A stretch of 28,736 bases of DNA from Phocaeicola_A sp963643925. GTDB lineage: Bacteria > Bacteroidota > Bacteroidia > Bacteroidales > Bacteroidaceae. The DNA lies in NCBI GenBank assembly GCA_963643925.1, contig CAVINS010000046.1:1-28736 (forward strand), written 5' to 3'. Below, in pieces: positions 15,692 to 24,085 of this stretch (the stretch's first letter is position 1; the number at the start of each line of letters is the position of its first letter). The translations under genes were made by a program, and so were the position numbers. Under the pieces are notes generated by a model that did no database searches, was not told the origin of the DNA, and saw only the letters and a program-made list of their open reading frames with translations.

Positions 15692-17191
15692 ATGAAAAAG
15701 ACGATACTGACAATTCTCCTTTCCTTGTTATTGGTGAACGGAGTCGCGTGGGGACATACCCCATACCCTAAGCGGGAATTCAGAGGTGCCTGGATACAGG
15801 CAGTGAACGGACAGTTCCAAGGCATGTCGCCTCAGGTGATGCAAAAGACACTGACCACACAACTCGACAAACTGCAACTGGCAGGCATCAACGCCGTCAT
15901 CTTTCAGGTGCGGCCCGAGGCCGACGCGCTGTATGTTTCAAACCTTGAACCTTGGAGCCGTTTCCTAACCGGTGTACAGGGTAAGGCCCCCTCTCCGCTG
16001 TGGGACCCTCTGCAGTTCATGATAGACGAATGCCACAAGCGCGGCATGGAACTCCACGCTTGGATAAACCCATATCGGGCAAAGACGAAAGGCACCACAC
16101 AGCTGGCCGCAAACCATCCGTATAACCGTCATCCGGAGCGCTTCTTCAAGTACGATGGTCTGATACTGTTCGACCCGGGCTATCCCGAGAATATCCGCTA
16201 CATCTGCGAGGTGGTGGAGGACATCGTCAAACGCTACGACGTGGACGGACTCCATATCGACGACTATTTCTATCCCTACCCGGTGGCGGGACTGTCTATC
16301 CCCGACGACATCAGCTTTGCTGAGTATGGCCGTGGATATTCCGACCGCAACGACTGGCGGCGCGACAATGTGAGCCGCTTGGTGAAGGCACTCTGCGAGA
16401 CTATCCATCAGTGCAAGCCTTGGGTGAAGTTCGGCGTGTCGCCTTTCGGCATCTACCGCAACAAGAAGAACGCCTCCAACGGAAGCGACACCAACGGCCT
16501 GCAAAACTACGATGACCTCTATGCCGACGTGCTCTATTGGGTGGACAAGGGGTGGATAGATTACAACGTGCCACAGGTCTACTGGGAGATAGGCAATGCC
16601 GCTGCTGACTATTCCACTTTGGTGCGTTGGTGGGCCATCCACGCGCAGAAACGTCCGCTCTTCATCGGACAGGACGTGCTCCGTACCGTGAAGCATGCCG
16701 ACCCGAAGAATCCCGCTGTACATCAGCTGGCAAGGAAGATGGAAGTGCAGCGCACCTACACCACGGTGCACGGCAGCTGCCAATGGTACGCCGCCACCGT
16801 CATGGACAACCCCGGCAACTACTGGACTGCGTTGCAGAACAACTACCACCGCTATCCGGCTCTGCAGCCGCTCTTCCCGTTCCTTGACAGCAAGGCTCCC
16901 TCGAAAGTGCGTAAGCTGAAGCCTGTGTGGACGGCCGACGGTTACATCCTCTTTTGGACGGCCCCGAAGGCCTCGCACGAGATGGACAAGGCGGTCCAGT
17001 ATGTGGTCTATCGCTTCGATAAGGGTGAGAAGGTGAACATCAACGATGCCTCGAAGATTGTGACCATCACCCGCGGCACCTACTACAAGTTGCCCTACGA
17101 GGACGGCAAGACGAAGTACACCTACGTGGTGACGGCCCTTGATCGTCTGCAGAACGAATCGTCCGTGGCGAAGAAGAACGTGAAACTATAA
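15692..17191 (+). CDS. Secreted GHL10-family (DUF187) glycoside hydrolase
   Basis: A 499-residue exported protein with a signal peptide (1-21, ending VAWG) and a TIM-barrel glycosidase-like domain of Pfam PF02638 (about 27-330): EFRGAWIQAV at the start, INAVIFQVRPEADALY, GMELHAWINPYR, DGLHIDDYFYP and FGVSPFGIYRN. A fibronectin III-like domain closes the protein (about 405-499). E. coli DigH (YddW) of this family cuts peptidoglycan glycan strands lacking stem peptides, so a similar wall-remodelling role is plausible but unproven here. It has its own promoter and converges on valS, with a terminator hairpin between them. Confidence 0.88.
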   Translation: MKKTILTILLSLLLVNGVAWGHTPYPKREFRGAWIQAVNGQFQGMSPQVMQKTLTTQLDKLQLAGINAVIFQVRPEADALYVSNLEPWSRFLTGVQGKAPSPLWDPLQFMIDECHKRGMELHAWINPYRAKTKGTTQLAANHPYNRHPERFFKYDGLILFDPGYPENIRYICEVVEDIVKRYDVDGLHIDDYFYPYPVAGLSIPDDISFAEYGRGYSDRNDWRRDNVSRLVKALCETIHQCKPWVKFGVSPFGIYRNKKNASNGSDTNGLQNYDDLYADVLYWVDKGWIDYNVPQVYWEIGNAAADYSTLVRWWAIHAQKRPLFIGQDVLRTVKHADPKNPAVHQLARKMEVQRTYTTVHGSCQWYAATVMDNPGNYWTALQNNYHRYPALQPLFPFLDSKAPSKVRKLKPVWTADGYILFWTAPKASHEMDKAVQYVVYRFDKGEKVNINDASKIVTITRGTYYKLPYEDGKTKYTYVVTALDRLQNESSVAKKNVKL

Positions 17192-17221
17192 GTATTAAAT
17201 ACATAATCCACTAAAAACAGT

Positions 17222-17259
17222 ACGGCGGCTATTTCTCTTGGTAGGGAAATAGCCGCCGT
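17222..17259. terminator. Bidirectional terminator between the GHL10 gene and valS
   Basis: A perfect 14-base stem ACGGCGGCTATTTC (17222-17235) with 17246-17259 and a ten-base loop. On the minus strand it is followed by ACTGTTTTTAG, giving valS a good U-tail 26 bases after its stop codon; on the plus strand the tail is weaker. Confidence 0.88.
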
Positions 17260-17284
17260 GGCGTTGTATGTGTTGCCGCTCCGT

Positions 17285-19969
17285 TTATTTCTTCAGTGCG
17301 GCAATGCTCTCTTTCAGGGTAGCAATCTTGCTCTCAGCATCGGACTGTTTCTTGCGTTCCATCTCGATGACGTTGGCGGGAGCTTTGCTGACGAATTTCT
17401 CGTTGCCGAGTTTCTTCAACACGTTCTGCAAGAAGCCTTCCTGATACTTCAGGTCTGCCTCCAGTTTGGCGAGCTCCTCTTCCACGTTGATCATACCGCT
17501 CAACGGAACGAAATATTCTGTAGTGCCGACCATGAATGAGGCGGCGCTCTCGGGTTTCGCGGTCACGGTCTCCACGGAGGAGAGGTTGCCCAGCTTCTTT
17601 ATCAAATCCTCGTAAGCCGTCAGTTTGGTTTCGCCCATAATCTGCAGGCTCAGAGCCTCCTTCTGTGGCAGATTCTTCTGCGTGCGGATGTTGCGGATGC
17701 CGGTGATAATCTCCTTCAAGTGCTCGAAGTCGGCTATCAAGGCGCCATCCTCTGTAGTGTATTTGCCTGCGGGCAGGGTAGCTACCATGATGCTTTCACC
17801 CTCCTTGCGGTCGTAGATGTGTTGCCACAACTCCTCGGTGATGAACGGCATGAAGGGGTGGAGCAACTTCAACTGGAAGTCGAAGAAGTTCAGCGTGGCC
17901 TCGTAGGTCTTGCGGTCGATAGGCTGTCCGTAAGCGGGCTTCACCATCTCCAGGTACCAGCTCGAGAACTCGTCCCAGAAGAGTTTGTACACCGCCATCA
18001 GCGCTTCGCTCAGACGGTATTTGCTGAAGAGGTCCTTGATTTCCTCGGCCACCTTCTGCAGCATGGCCTCGAACCAGGTCGTGGCCAACTGGGCGTAGCG
18101 GGGCTGCTCTATGTCGGCCACCTGCCAACCCCTCACCAGACGGAAGGCGTTCCATATCTTATTGTTGAAGTTACGTCCCTGCTCGCAGAGGGCCTCATCG
18201 AAGAGGATGTCGTTGCCTGCGGGGGCAGAGAGCATCATGCCCATGCGCACACCATCGGCACCGAAGCGCTCAATCAGCTCCAAGGGGTCGGGCGAGTTGC
18301 CGAGCGACTTGCTCATCTTGCGGCCCAGCTTGTCGCGCACGATGCCGGTGAAGTAGACATTCTTGAACGGCATCTTCTGCTCATACTCGTAGCCGGCCAT
18401 AATCATGCGGGCCACCCAGAAGAAGATGATGTCCGGTCCGGTCACCAGGTCGCTCGTGGGGTAGTAGTAGTTTATCTCCTCGTTGCCGGGGTTGTTGATG
18501 CCGTCGAACAGCGAGATGGGCCACAGCCAAGAGGAGAACCAGGTGTCCAGGCAGTCGCTGTCCTGACGCAGGTCGTTCACGGTGAGCTGGTTGTTGCCGC
18601 TCTTCTCCTTGGCCAGGGTCAGTGCTTTCTCGGCAGTCTCGGCCACCACGTAGCCGCCTTCGGGCAGGAAGTAGGCCGGGATGCGGTGTCCCCACCACAG
18701 CTGGCGGCTGATGCACCAGTCCTTGATGTTCTCCATCCAGTACTTATAGGTGTTCTTGTATTTCGAGGGGTAGAACTTGATGTCGTCATTCATCACGGCC
18801 TTCAGCGCTGGTTTTGCCAGATGTTCCATCTTCAGGAACCACTGCATGGAGAGCTTCGGCTCTATGGCCACGTTGGTACGCTCGGAGAAACCCACCTTGT
18901 TGGTGTAGGCTTCGACCTTCTCCAGCAGGCAGGCGGCATCCAGGTCTTTCTCTATCTGGTTGCGTACATCGAACCGGTCCTGGCCCACGTAGAGTCCGGC
19001 GGCCTCGCTCAGCGTGCCGTTGTCGTTGAAGATGTCGATGGTGGGCAGGTTGTATTTCTCGCCCAGCATATAGTCGTTCACGTCGTGTGCGGGGGTCACC
19101 TTCAGACAACCTGTACCGAACTCGATGTCCACGTAGTCGTCTTCTATCACGGGGATCACGCGGTTCACCAATGGCACAATCACCTTCTTGCCGCTCAGCC
19201 AGCGGTTCTTCGGATCGTTGGGGTTGATGCACATGGCTGTATCGCCCATGATGGTTTCGGGGCGGGTGGTTGCCACCACAGCGTAGTAGCGTCCGTTGGC
19301 ATCCTGGTGAACCACTTCTCCCTCGGCGCCGGTGGGGGTCACGGTCTCGCCGTCGGCCACATAATATTTAAGGTAATAGAGCTTGCTGTGCTCCTCTTTG
19401 TAAATCACCTCCTCGTCGCTCAGGGCGGTCAATGCCTTGGGGTCCCAGTTGACCATGCGCACACCGCGGTAGATGAGGCCTTTGTTGTAGAGGTCCACGA
19501 ATACTTTGATGACACTCTCGCTGCGCTTCTCGTCCATAGTGAACGCTGTGCGGTCCCAGTCGCACGAGGCACCCAGTTTGCGGAGCTGCTTCAGGATGAT
19601 GCCTCCGTGCTCGTCGGTCCATTCCCAGGCGTGCTTGAGAAACTCCTCGCGGGTGAGGTCGGTCTTCTTGATGCCCTGCTGAGCCAGCTTGTTCACCACC
19701 TTAGCCTCGGTGGCGATGGAAGCGTGGTCGGTACCCGGCACCCAGCAAGCGTTTTTTCCTTCCATGCGGGCGCGGCGCACCAGGATGTCCTGGATGGTAT
19801 TGTTAAGCATGTGTCCCATGTGGAGCACGCCGGTGACGTTGGGGGGAGGGATGACGACGGTGTAAGGTTCTCTTCCGTCGGGTTTCGAACTGAACAATTT
19901 ATGGTCCAACCAATATTGGTACCACTTTCCCTCCACTTCCGCGGGATTGTACTTGCTTGCTAATTCCAT
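17285..19969 (-). CDS. valS: Valyl-tRNA synthetase
   Basis: ValRS charges tRNA-Val. The 894-residue class I synthetase has the HIGH-type motif HMGH (50-53), the KMSKS motif (551-555), a CP1 editing insertion between them (with the conserved GTGCLKVTPAHD segment), an anticodon-binding helical domain (about 640-780) and a C-terminal coiled-coil tRNA-binding arm (about 825-894, rich in Lys and Glu). Length and start codon match the family. A clear promoter lies 50-80 bases upstream and a terminator follows. Confidence 0.98.
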   Translation of the reverse strand: MELASKYNPAEVEGKWYQYWLDHKLFSSKPDGREPYTVVIPPPNVTGVLHMGHMLNNTIQDILVRRARMEGKNACWVPGTDHASIATEAKVVNKLAQQGIKKTDLTREEFLKHAWEWTDEHGGIILKQLRKLGASCDWDRTAFTMDEKRSESVIKVFVDLYNKGLIYRGVRMVNWDPKALTALSDEEVIYKEEHSKLYYLKYYVADGETVTPTGAEGEVVHQDANGRYYAVVATTRPETIMGDTAMCINPNDPKNRWLSGKKVIVPLVNRVIPVIEDDYVDIEFGTGCLKVTPAHDVNDYMLGEKYNLPTIDIFNDNGTLSEAAGLYVGQDRFDVRNQIEKDLDAACLLEKVEAYTNKVGFSERTNVAIEPKLSMQWFLKMEHLAKPALKAVMNDDIKFYPSKYKNTYKYWMENIKDWCISRQLWWGHRIPAYFLPEGGYVVAETAEKALTLAKEKSGNNQLTVNDLRQDSDCLDTWFSSWLWPISLFDGINNPGNEEINYYYPTSDLVTGPDIIFFWVARMIMAGYEYEQKMPFKNVYFTGIVRDKLGRKMSKSLGNSPDPLELIERFGADGVRMGMMLSAPAGNDILFDEALCEQGRNFNNKIWNAFRLVRGWQVADIEQPRYAQLATTWFEAMLQKVAEEIKDLFSKYRLSEALMAVYKLFWDEFSSWYLEMVKPAYGQPIDRKTYEATLNFFDFQLKLLHPFMPFITEELWQHIYDRKEGESIMVATLPAGKYTTEDGALIADFEHLKEIITGIRNIRTQKNLPQKEALSLQIMGETKLTAYEDLIKKLGNLSSVETVTAKPESAASFMVGTTEYFVPLSGMINVEEELAKLEADLKYQEGFLQNVLKKLGNEKFVSKAPANVIEMERKKQSDAESKIATLKESIAALKK

Positions 19970-20017
19970 TTTGTGTATATGTTTTTGTTATTTTGTTTAC
20001 TAGCTGATAATTGCGTG

Positions 20018-20049
20018 CAAAGGTAGGAAAAAGAGTGTGAACAGCCAAA
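20018..20049 (-). promoter_or_regulatory. Probable valS promoter
   Basis: On the minus strand TTTG (20049-20046), a 20-base spacer and TACCTTTG (20025-20018) match both halves of the Bacteroidota consensus. The -7 box is 48 bases before the valS ATG. This is the clearest minus-strand promoter in the window. Confidence 0.7.
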
Positions 20050-20083
20050 GAGTTGTCCGCATAACGTTCGCTCAAAAAATAAT

Positions 20084-20127
20084 CAGGCCCGGCACGCGCC
20101 GCTCTCGCAGGTCGTATGCCGGGTCTG
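20084..20127 (-). terminator. Probable terminator downstream of the GH28 gene
   Basis: CAGGCCCGGCA (20084-20094) pairs with TGCCGGGTCTG (20117-20127) with one imperfect position, around a GC-rich loop. On the minus strand the stem is followed by ATTATTTTTTGAG, a U-rich tail. It lies about 150 bases after the GH28 stop codon, farther than usual, with an unexplained open stretch between. Confidence 0.6.
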
Positions 20128-20147
20128 TGGCAGTAGGGGGCACAGGA

Positions 20148-20285
20148 TTATCTTCCTTCTCCTTTCGGTGGAGGCTGTCCGGGAATCTTTGTGTTATAAG
20201 GCGGAAGCTCCCAGCCTAAAGACTGATGTTTGCCGATTCTCCGGAACTCAAAGTCTTTGGACAGCCATCGGTAGATATTAGAGGT
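20148..20285 (-). other. Unexplained 45-codon open stretch after the GH28 stop codon
   Basis: In a frame shifted relative to GH28, the minus strand encodes 45 residues without a stop, beginning TSNIYRWLSKDFEFRRIGKH and ending PPPKGEGR before TAA. It has no ATG of its own and starts right at the GH28 C-terminus. The protein-like composition suggests a remnant of a neighbouring gene or an alternative GH28 tail reached by a frameshift. I do not recognise it, and chance is possible. Confidence 0.25.
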
Positions 20286-21867
20286 TCAGCTCTTTTCCGT
20301 TGATGTCGACCGTTTCGAAGGACTCTCCGTTGACGGTGACTTTGTTTACGCACTTCATGCGTACTGTGGGCTGAGGCTCCAGGGTGCGGATGCTGACATT
20401 GTTGATGGTCACGCTGTCGGCCAGGCTCAGCACGATGCCTTCGCGGGCGTCGGTGATGGTGATGTCCTTCAGGTTGATGTTCTTGATGGGCATCTCAGGC
20501 AGGCCGTTGAAGAAGATGGCGCGTCCGGAGCCCTTACAGGCAACGTTCGAGATGTAGATGTTGCGGAAGGCCGGAGTCTCCTCAGTAACGGGCGGCACGG
20601 TCTCGGCCTTGTCCTTCGTGTCGTCGGCTGTCACTTCTGTAGGTGATTTGCCACCATAGAAGAGGTCGAACAGAACGGCCTCGGCAGGGATGTCTATCAT
20701 GTTGATGTTGCTGATGTAGATGTTTTCCACCAGTCCGCCACGTCCGCGTTTGCTTTTGAAACGCAAGCCTACGTCCGTACCCAGAAAGGTGCAGTTGTCC
20801 ACATAGATGTTGCGTACACCGCCGGACATCTCGCTGCCTACCACGAAGCCTCCGTGGCCGTGGAGCACTACGTTGTCCTTCACAATCACGTTTTGGCAAG
20901 GTTCGTTGCGGTCGCGTCCCTCCTTGTCCTTGCCTGACTTCAGGCAGATGGCGTCGTCGCCCGCGTCAAACGAGCAGTTGGCGATGATGGCCTTGTTGCA
21001 CGACTCCAGGTCCAGTGCATCGCCGTTCTGCGAGTACCAGGGGTTGGAGACGGTCACTTTGTTCAACGTGATGTCCTCGCACGAGAGCGGATGGATGCAC
21101 CATGCGGGCGAGTTCTTGAATGTTACGCCATCGAGGAGCACCTTCTTACACTTCACGATGCTCACCATCACGGGTCGCAGATAGTCGCGGATGGCTTCCC
21201 AGGCGCTGTCGGGCGCATCCTGCGGCAGTGCGTCCTCGGTGTGACCTTTCAGACTGCCTTCGCTCGGGTACCACGAGTCACCCTTTTCGTTGGTCACTCC
21301 GCCGGACTTCAGCAGGTTCTTCCACTGACCTTCCGTCAGCTTGCCCTTCTTCACCGGACGCCAGGTGCCTCCGTTGCCGTCGAACGTGCCGTAGCCCGTG
21401 ATGGCGATGTTCTCGGCATTGCGGGCGGAGATGGGCGACTGGCAGCGGTGTGCCTCCCAACCCTCGTAAAAGGTCTTGATGATGGGGTAGAGGCTATGGT
21501 CGGCTGAGAAAATCACCAACGCGTTGTGCTCGGTGTAGAGGTTCACGTTGTTCTGCAGCACGATAGGTCCTGTGAGCCACAGTCCTGCGGGGATGATGAC
21601 TTTGCCGCCGCCCTTCTCGCTCACGGCCTTGATGGCGTTGTTAATGGCGTCGGTGTTCAGTTCCACTCCGCCGGCTTTGGCACCGAAGTCGAGGATGTTC
21701 ACCTCGTAGTTGACGAATGTCGGCTGTGCCACTTTGTCCATCTCGAAGGGCAGGTCGTTGTACACGCTCGGGTCTAGGATTCCCGTGTTTTGTTGTGTGT
21801 TGGAGGGGCAGCAGGCCGTCAGCACCGTCAAGGCGTAGCCCACAACATAGGTCCATTTCATTTTCAT
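20278..21867 (-). CDS. GH28 family polygalacturonase-like lipoprotein
   Basis: GH28 enzymes hydrolyse pectin backbones (polygalacturonan or rhamnogalacturonan). The protein has a lipoprotein signal peptide with lipobox LTAC (Cys19), so it is membrane-attached, then a right-handed beta-helix. GH28 catalytic motifs are present: NGDALDLESC (the N-x-D site), GDDAICLKSG (the D-D pair), GHGGFVVGSE (G-H-G) and RFKSKRGRGG (R-x-K). The frame extends three codons upstream to a TTG, but the ATG at 21867 (MKMKWTYV, 529 residues) is preferred. No SusCD pair or other pectinase gene is nearby, so it is an isolated CAZyme rather than part of a visible polysaccharide utilisation locus. A TACATTTG promoter box lies 87 bases upstream. 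Confidence 0.92.
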   Translation of the reverse strand: MKMKWTYVVGYALTVLTACCPSNTQQNTGILDPSVYNDLPFEMDKVAQPTFVNYEVNILDFGAKAGGVELNTDAINNAIKAVSEKGGGKVIIPAGLWLTGPIVLQNNVNLYTEHNALVIFSADHSLYPIIKTFYEGWEAHRCQSPISARNAENIAITGYGTFDGNGGTWRPVKKGKLTEGQWKNLLKSGGVTNEKGDSWYPSEGSLKGHTEDALPQDAPDSAWEAIRDYLRPVMVSIVKCKKVLLDGVTFKNSPAWCIHPLSCEDITLNKVTVSNPWYSQNGDALDLESCNKAIIANCSFDAGDDAICLKSGKDKEGRDRNEPCQNVIVKDNVVLHGHGGFVVGSEMSGGVRNIYVDNCTFLGTDVGLRFKSKRGRGGLVENIYISNINMIDIPAEAVLFDLFYGGKSPTEVTADDTKDKAETVPPVTEETPAFRNIYISNVACKGSGRAIFFNGLPEMPIKNINLKDITITDAREGIVLSLADSVTINNVSIRTLEPQPTVRMKCVNKVTVNGESFETVDINGKELNL

Positions 21868-21953
21868 AGTTTTCAATTCGTTGAGTTAATGAATAAACGT
21901 ATTTAGAAAGAGTGAGGAAACTTCGTGAATTTCCTTTTCGGTCTAATCCCGCG

Positions 21954-21961
21954 CAAATGTA
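21954..21961 (-). promoter_or_regulatory. Probable GH28 promoter (-7 box)
   Basis: On the minus strand this reads TACATTTG, matching TAnnTTTG, and leaves an approximately 80-base leader. No clear TTTG was found at the expected -33 spacing, so an activator-dependent promoter is possible. Confidence 0.5.
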
Positions 21962-22056
21962 CGCTAAATATGCCGGATAATCGTGATGATTCGCCATATT
22001 TTCGATGCGGAGAGGAATTTAACTATGATTTTTCGGGTACTGAAGGAATAAAAAAC

Positions 22057-22064
22057 TATCTTTG
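22057..22064 (+). promoter_or_regulatory. Probable gldB promoter (-7 box)
   Basis: TATCTTTG matches the consensus, 20 bases before the gldB ATG. TTTC at 22031-22034 is the nearest -33-like element, with a 22-base spacer. Confidence 0.55.
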
Positions 22065-22084
22065 CAAACTGAACGACTAGAGGA

Positions 22085-23098
22085 ATGAAGGCGAAATCTT
22101 ACATCGGAATACTCATTGCGGGGTTGATGCTCTCCCTGACGGCTTGCCAATGGAAGTTGTCAGGCACGAAGAGCACGGCCGACAGCACCGACGTGAAGGT
22201 GGGCCGGTTCGACAAGTTGCTGGACGAGTATGTCTCGCTCAACAGCTTCTCTGCCTTGCAGAAGATGAACACTGAATATCCACAGGAAACCAAGATTCTG
22301 GTGGAGGATGTGCTCATGATAGGACAGGTGGGGGATGCGGACCTGAACTCGCGCCTGCGCTCCTACTATGCCGACACTACCATACAGACCTTGATGAAGG
22401 ACGCTCTGGTGAAGTTCGAGAACATGGAGCCCATCGAGAAACGTCTCACCTCCGGCTTCAAGGCACTGAAGAAAGAGGTGCCAGAGCTGAAGGTCCCCAA
22501 GGTCTACTCACAGATTTCGGCCCTCAACCAATCTGTTGTTGTGGGCGAGAACATCCTGGGATTCAGCCTCGACAAATATATGGGCTCCGACTATGCCCTC
22601 TATCATCAGTTCTACTACGACTACCAATGCCGGTCGATGGAGCCTTCGCGCATCATCCCCGACTGCTTCATGTATTACCTCCTCAGCGAGTATCCCTTTC
22701 CGTGGGGATGGAACCGCACGCTGCTCGACCAGATGATGCACTACGGCAAGATGCACTGGGTGATTGCTCACCTGCTCGACTACGACTGTGTGGAGGACGA
22801 AATCGGTTACACCAAGGAGGAAAAGACGTGGTGCGAGAAAAACAAGGACGACGTGTGGAACTATATGGTGCAGAACCGTCACCTCGACGAAACCGACCCA
22901 ATGGTGGTGCGCATGTACATGCGGCCCGCGCCTAGCACAGCGTGCTTTGGCGAGGATTCCCCCTTCGAACTGGGTGTGTGGTTGGGCACACAGATTATCG
23001 AGGCCTACATGCAGAAGCATAAAGAGATGACCATTGCCAAGCTACTTGAGGACACTGACTACCGCAAGATGCTCGTCGAACTTCAGTTTAAAATCTAA
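22085..23098 (+). CDS. gldB: GldB family lipoprotein
   Basis: A 337-residue lipoprotein with lipobox LTAC (Cys21). It resembles GldB, first described as an essential gliding-motility lipoprotein in Flavobacterium but conserved in non-gliding Bacteroidota, where its job is unclear. Family-type segments include VGRFDKLLDEYV near the N-terminus, ENILGFSLDKYMGSDYALY in the centre and FELGVWLGTQIIEAYM near the end. No other gld genes are seen here, so the window gives no evidence of gliding. The SAM-enzyme gene begins 61 bases downstream and may share the transcript. Confidence 0.85.
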   Translation: MKAKSYIGILIAGLMLSLTACQWKLSGTKSTADSTDVKVGRFDKLLDEYVSLNSFSALQKMNTEYPQETKILVEDVLMIGQVGDADLNSRLRSYYADTTIQTLMKDALVKFENMEPIEKRLTSGFKALKKEVPELKVPKVYSQISALNQSVVVGENILGFSLDKYMGSDYALYHQFYYDYQCRSMEPSRIIPDCFMYYLLSEYPFPWGWNRTLLDQMMHYGKMHWVIAHLLDYDCVEDEIGYTKEEKTWCEKNKDDVWNYMVQNRHLDETDPMVVRMYMRPAPSTACFGEDSPFELGVWLGTQIIEAYMQKHKEMTIAKLLEDTDYRKMLVELQFKI

Positions 23099-23159
23099 CG
23101 CGATGGAAGAACCGCTTCTCCCATCCGCACTCTCTCCGACAAGAAAATCATTCACTTTA

Positions 23160-23864
23160 ATGGATACAGCACTCTATTTGATACCCGTATTGCTGGGCGA
23201 CACGGCGGTCGAGTCCGTTCTGCCCGCCTACAACGCGAAAGCCATTGCCGGCATTCGCCACTTCATCGTGGAGGATGTGCGCTCCGCCCGCCGCTTCCTC
23301 AAGAAGGTGGACAAGGACTTCGACATCGACGGATCCGCATTCTATCCGCTTAACAAACATACCTCGCCCGAGGAAATCTCCGGCTATCTGCAACCCCTGA
23401 TCGATGGTCATTCCATGGGCGTCATCTCCGAAGCCGGCTGCCCTGCCGTAGCCGACCCGGGAGCCGACGTGGTGGCTATCGCCCAGCGCAAGGGGTTGAA
23501 GGTTGTCCCGCTGGTGGGGCCGTCGTCCATCATCCTCTCCGTCATGGCCTCCGGCTTCAACGGCCAGAGCTTCGCCTTCAACGGCTATCTGCCCATTGAG
23601 AGCGGCGAGCGTGCCAAGAAGCTGAAGATGCTGGAGCAGCGCGCCTACAACGAGCAGCAGACTCAGCTCTTCATCGAGACTCCCTATCGCAACAACAAGA
23701 TGGTGGAGGAGATTCTGAAAACACTTCGTCCGCAGACCAAACTTTGCATCGCCGCCAACCTCACCTGCGACGACGCTTTCGTCCGCACCCGCACGCTGAA
23801 GGACTGGAAGGGCAAAGTGCCCGACCTCTCCAAGATTCCCTGCATCTTCCTGCTCTATAAGTGA
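23160..23864 (+). CDS. SAM-dependent methyltransferase, tetrapyrrole-methylase fold (RsmI-like)
   Basis: A 234-residue member of the TP-methylase superfamily that includes RsmI (YraL), the 16S rRNA 2'-O-methyltransferase. Matching motifs are IPVLLGDTAVESVLP (8-22), SEAGCPAVADPG (90-101) and VGPSS (119-123). It lacks the longer C-terminal extension of standard RsmI, and Bacteroidota often encode a separate RsmI, so the substrate is uncertain and rsmI is not assigned. Two earlier in-frame ATGs exist (23034 inside gldB, 23103); 23160 (MDTALYLIP) fits the family N-terminus best. Confidence 0.82.
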   Translation: MDTALYLIPVLLGDTAVESVLPAYNAKAIAGIRHFIVEDVRSARRFLKKVDKDFDIDGSAFYPLNKHTSPEEISGYLQPLIDGHSMGVISEAGCPAVADPGADVVAIAQRKGLKVVPLVGPSSIILSVMASGFNGQSFAFNGYLPIESGERAKKLKMLEQRAYNEQQTQLFIETPYRNNKMVEEILKTLRPQTKLCIAANLTCDDAFVRTRTLKDWKGKVPDLSKIPCIFLLYK

Positions 23865-23880
23865 GCCGACGGGAGGGGAT

Positions 23881-23952
23881 CCTATATATAATAAGGTATA
23901 GGGGTCACCTATATAGAATAGGTACAAGTCTTCCTATATATAATGAGGTGTA
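23881..23952. repeat. Array C: three degenerate AT-rich units
   Basis: Units begin at 23881, 23908 and 23933 with CCTATATA and share the pattern CCTATATATAATAAGGTATA with small changes. Spacing is 27 and 25 bases. CCTATA and TATAGG make the units partly self-complementary. The array starts 17 bases after the methyltransferase stop codon and precedes the terminator shared with the converging tdh gene. Confidence 0.7.
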
Positions 23953-24002
23953 AATTGTGATTGTCTTGGGGCTGAACCATACTATGTTGCGACTGTAATA
24001 AA

Positions 24003-24051
24003 ATCGATGCGCCTGTCGTTCCGTTATGGCCGGAACGGCAGGCGCATCGAT
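24003..24051. terminator. Strong bidirectional terminator between the methyltransferase gene and tdh
   Basis: A 21-base stem, starting ATCGATGCGCC at 24003-24023 and pairing with 24031-24051, has a single G-T position and a seven-base loop. It lies between converging genes. On the minus strand TTTATTACAG follows the stem; the plus-strand tail is CATATTGTG. The extreme stem length argues for a real structure. Confidence 0.85.
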
Positions 24052-24085
24052 CATATTGTGTTTCGATGAAGAAGGGTAGGGCGCA

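Noticed and set aside
17720..19963. A 747-codon open frame on the plus strand
   Set aside because: It is exactly antisense to valS, is rich in Val, His and Gly as expected from a codon mirror, and shows no domain. The valS frame has all synthetase motifs.
23103..23159. N-terminal extension of the SAM enzyme starting at 23103
   Set aside because: The added 19 residues (MEEPLLPSALSPTRKSFTL) do not resemble the family, which starts at the strand IPV; the ATG at 23160 fits better.
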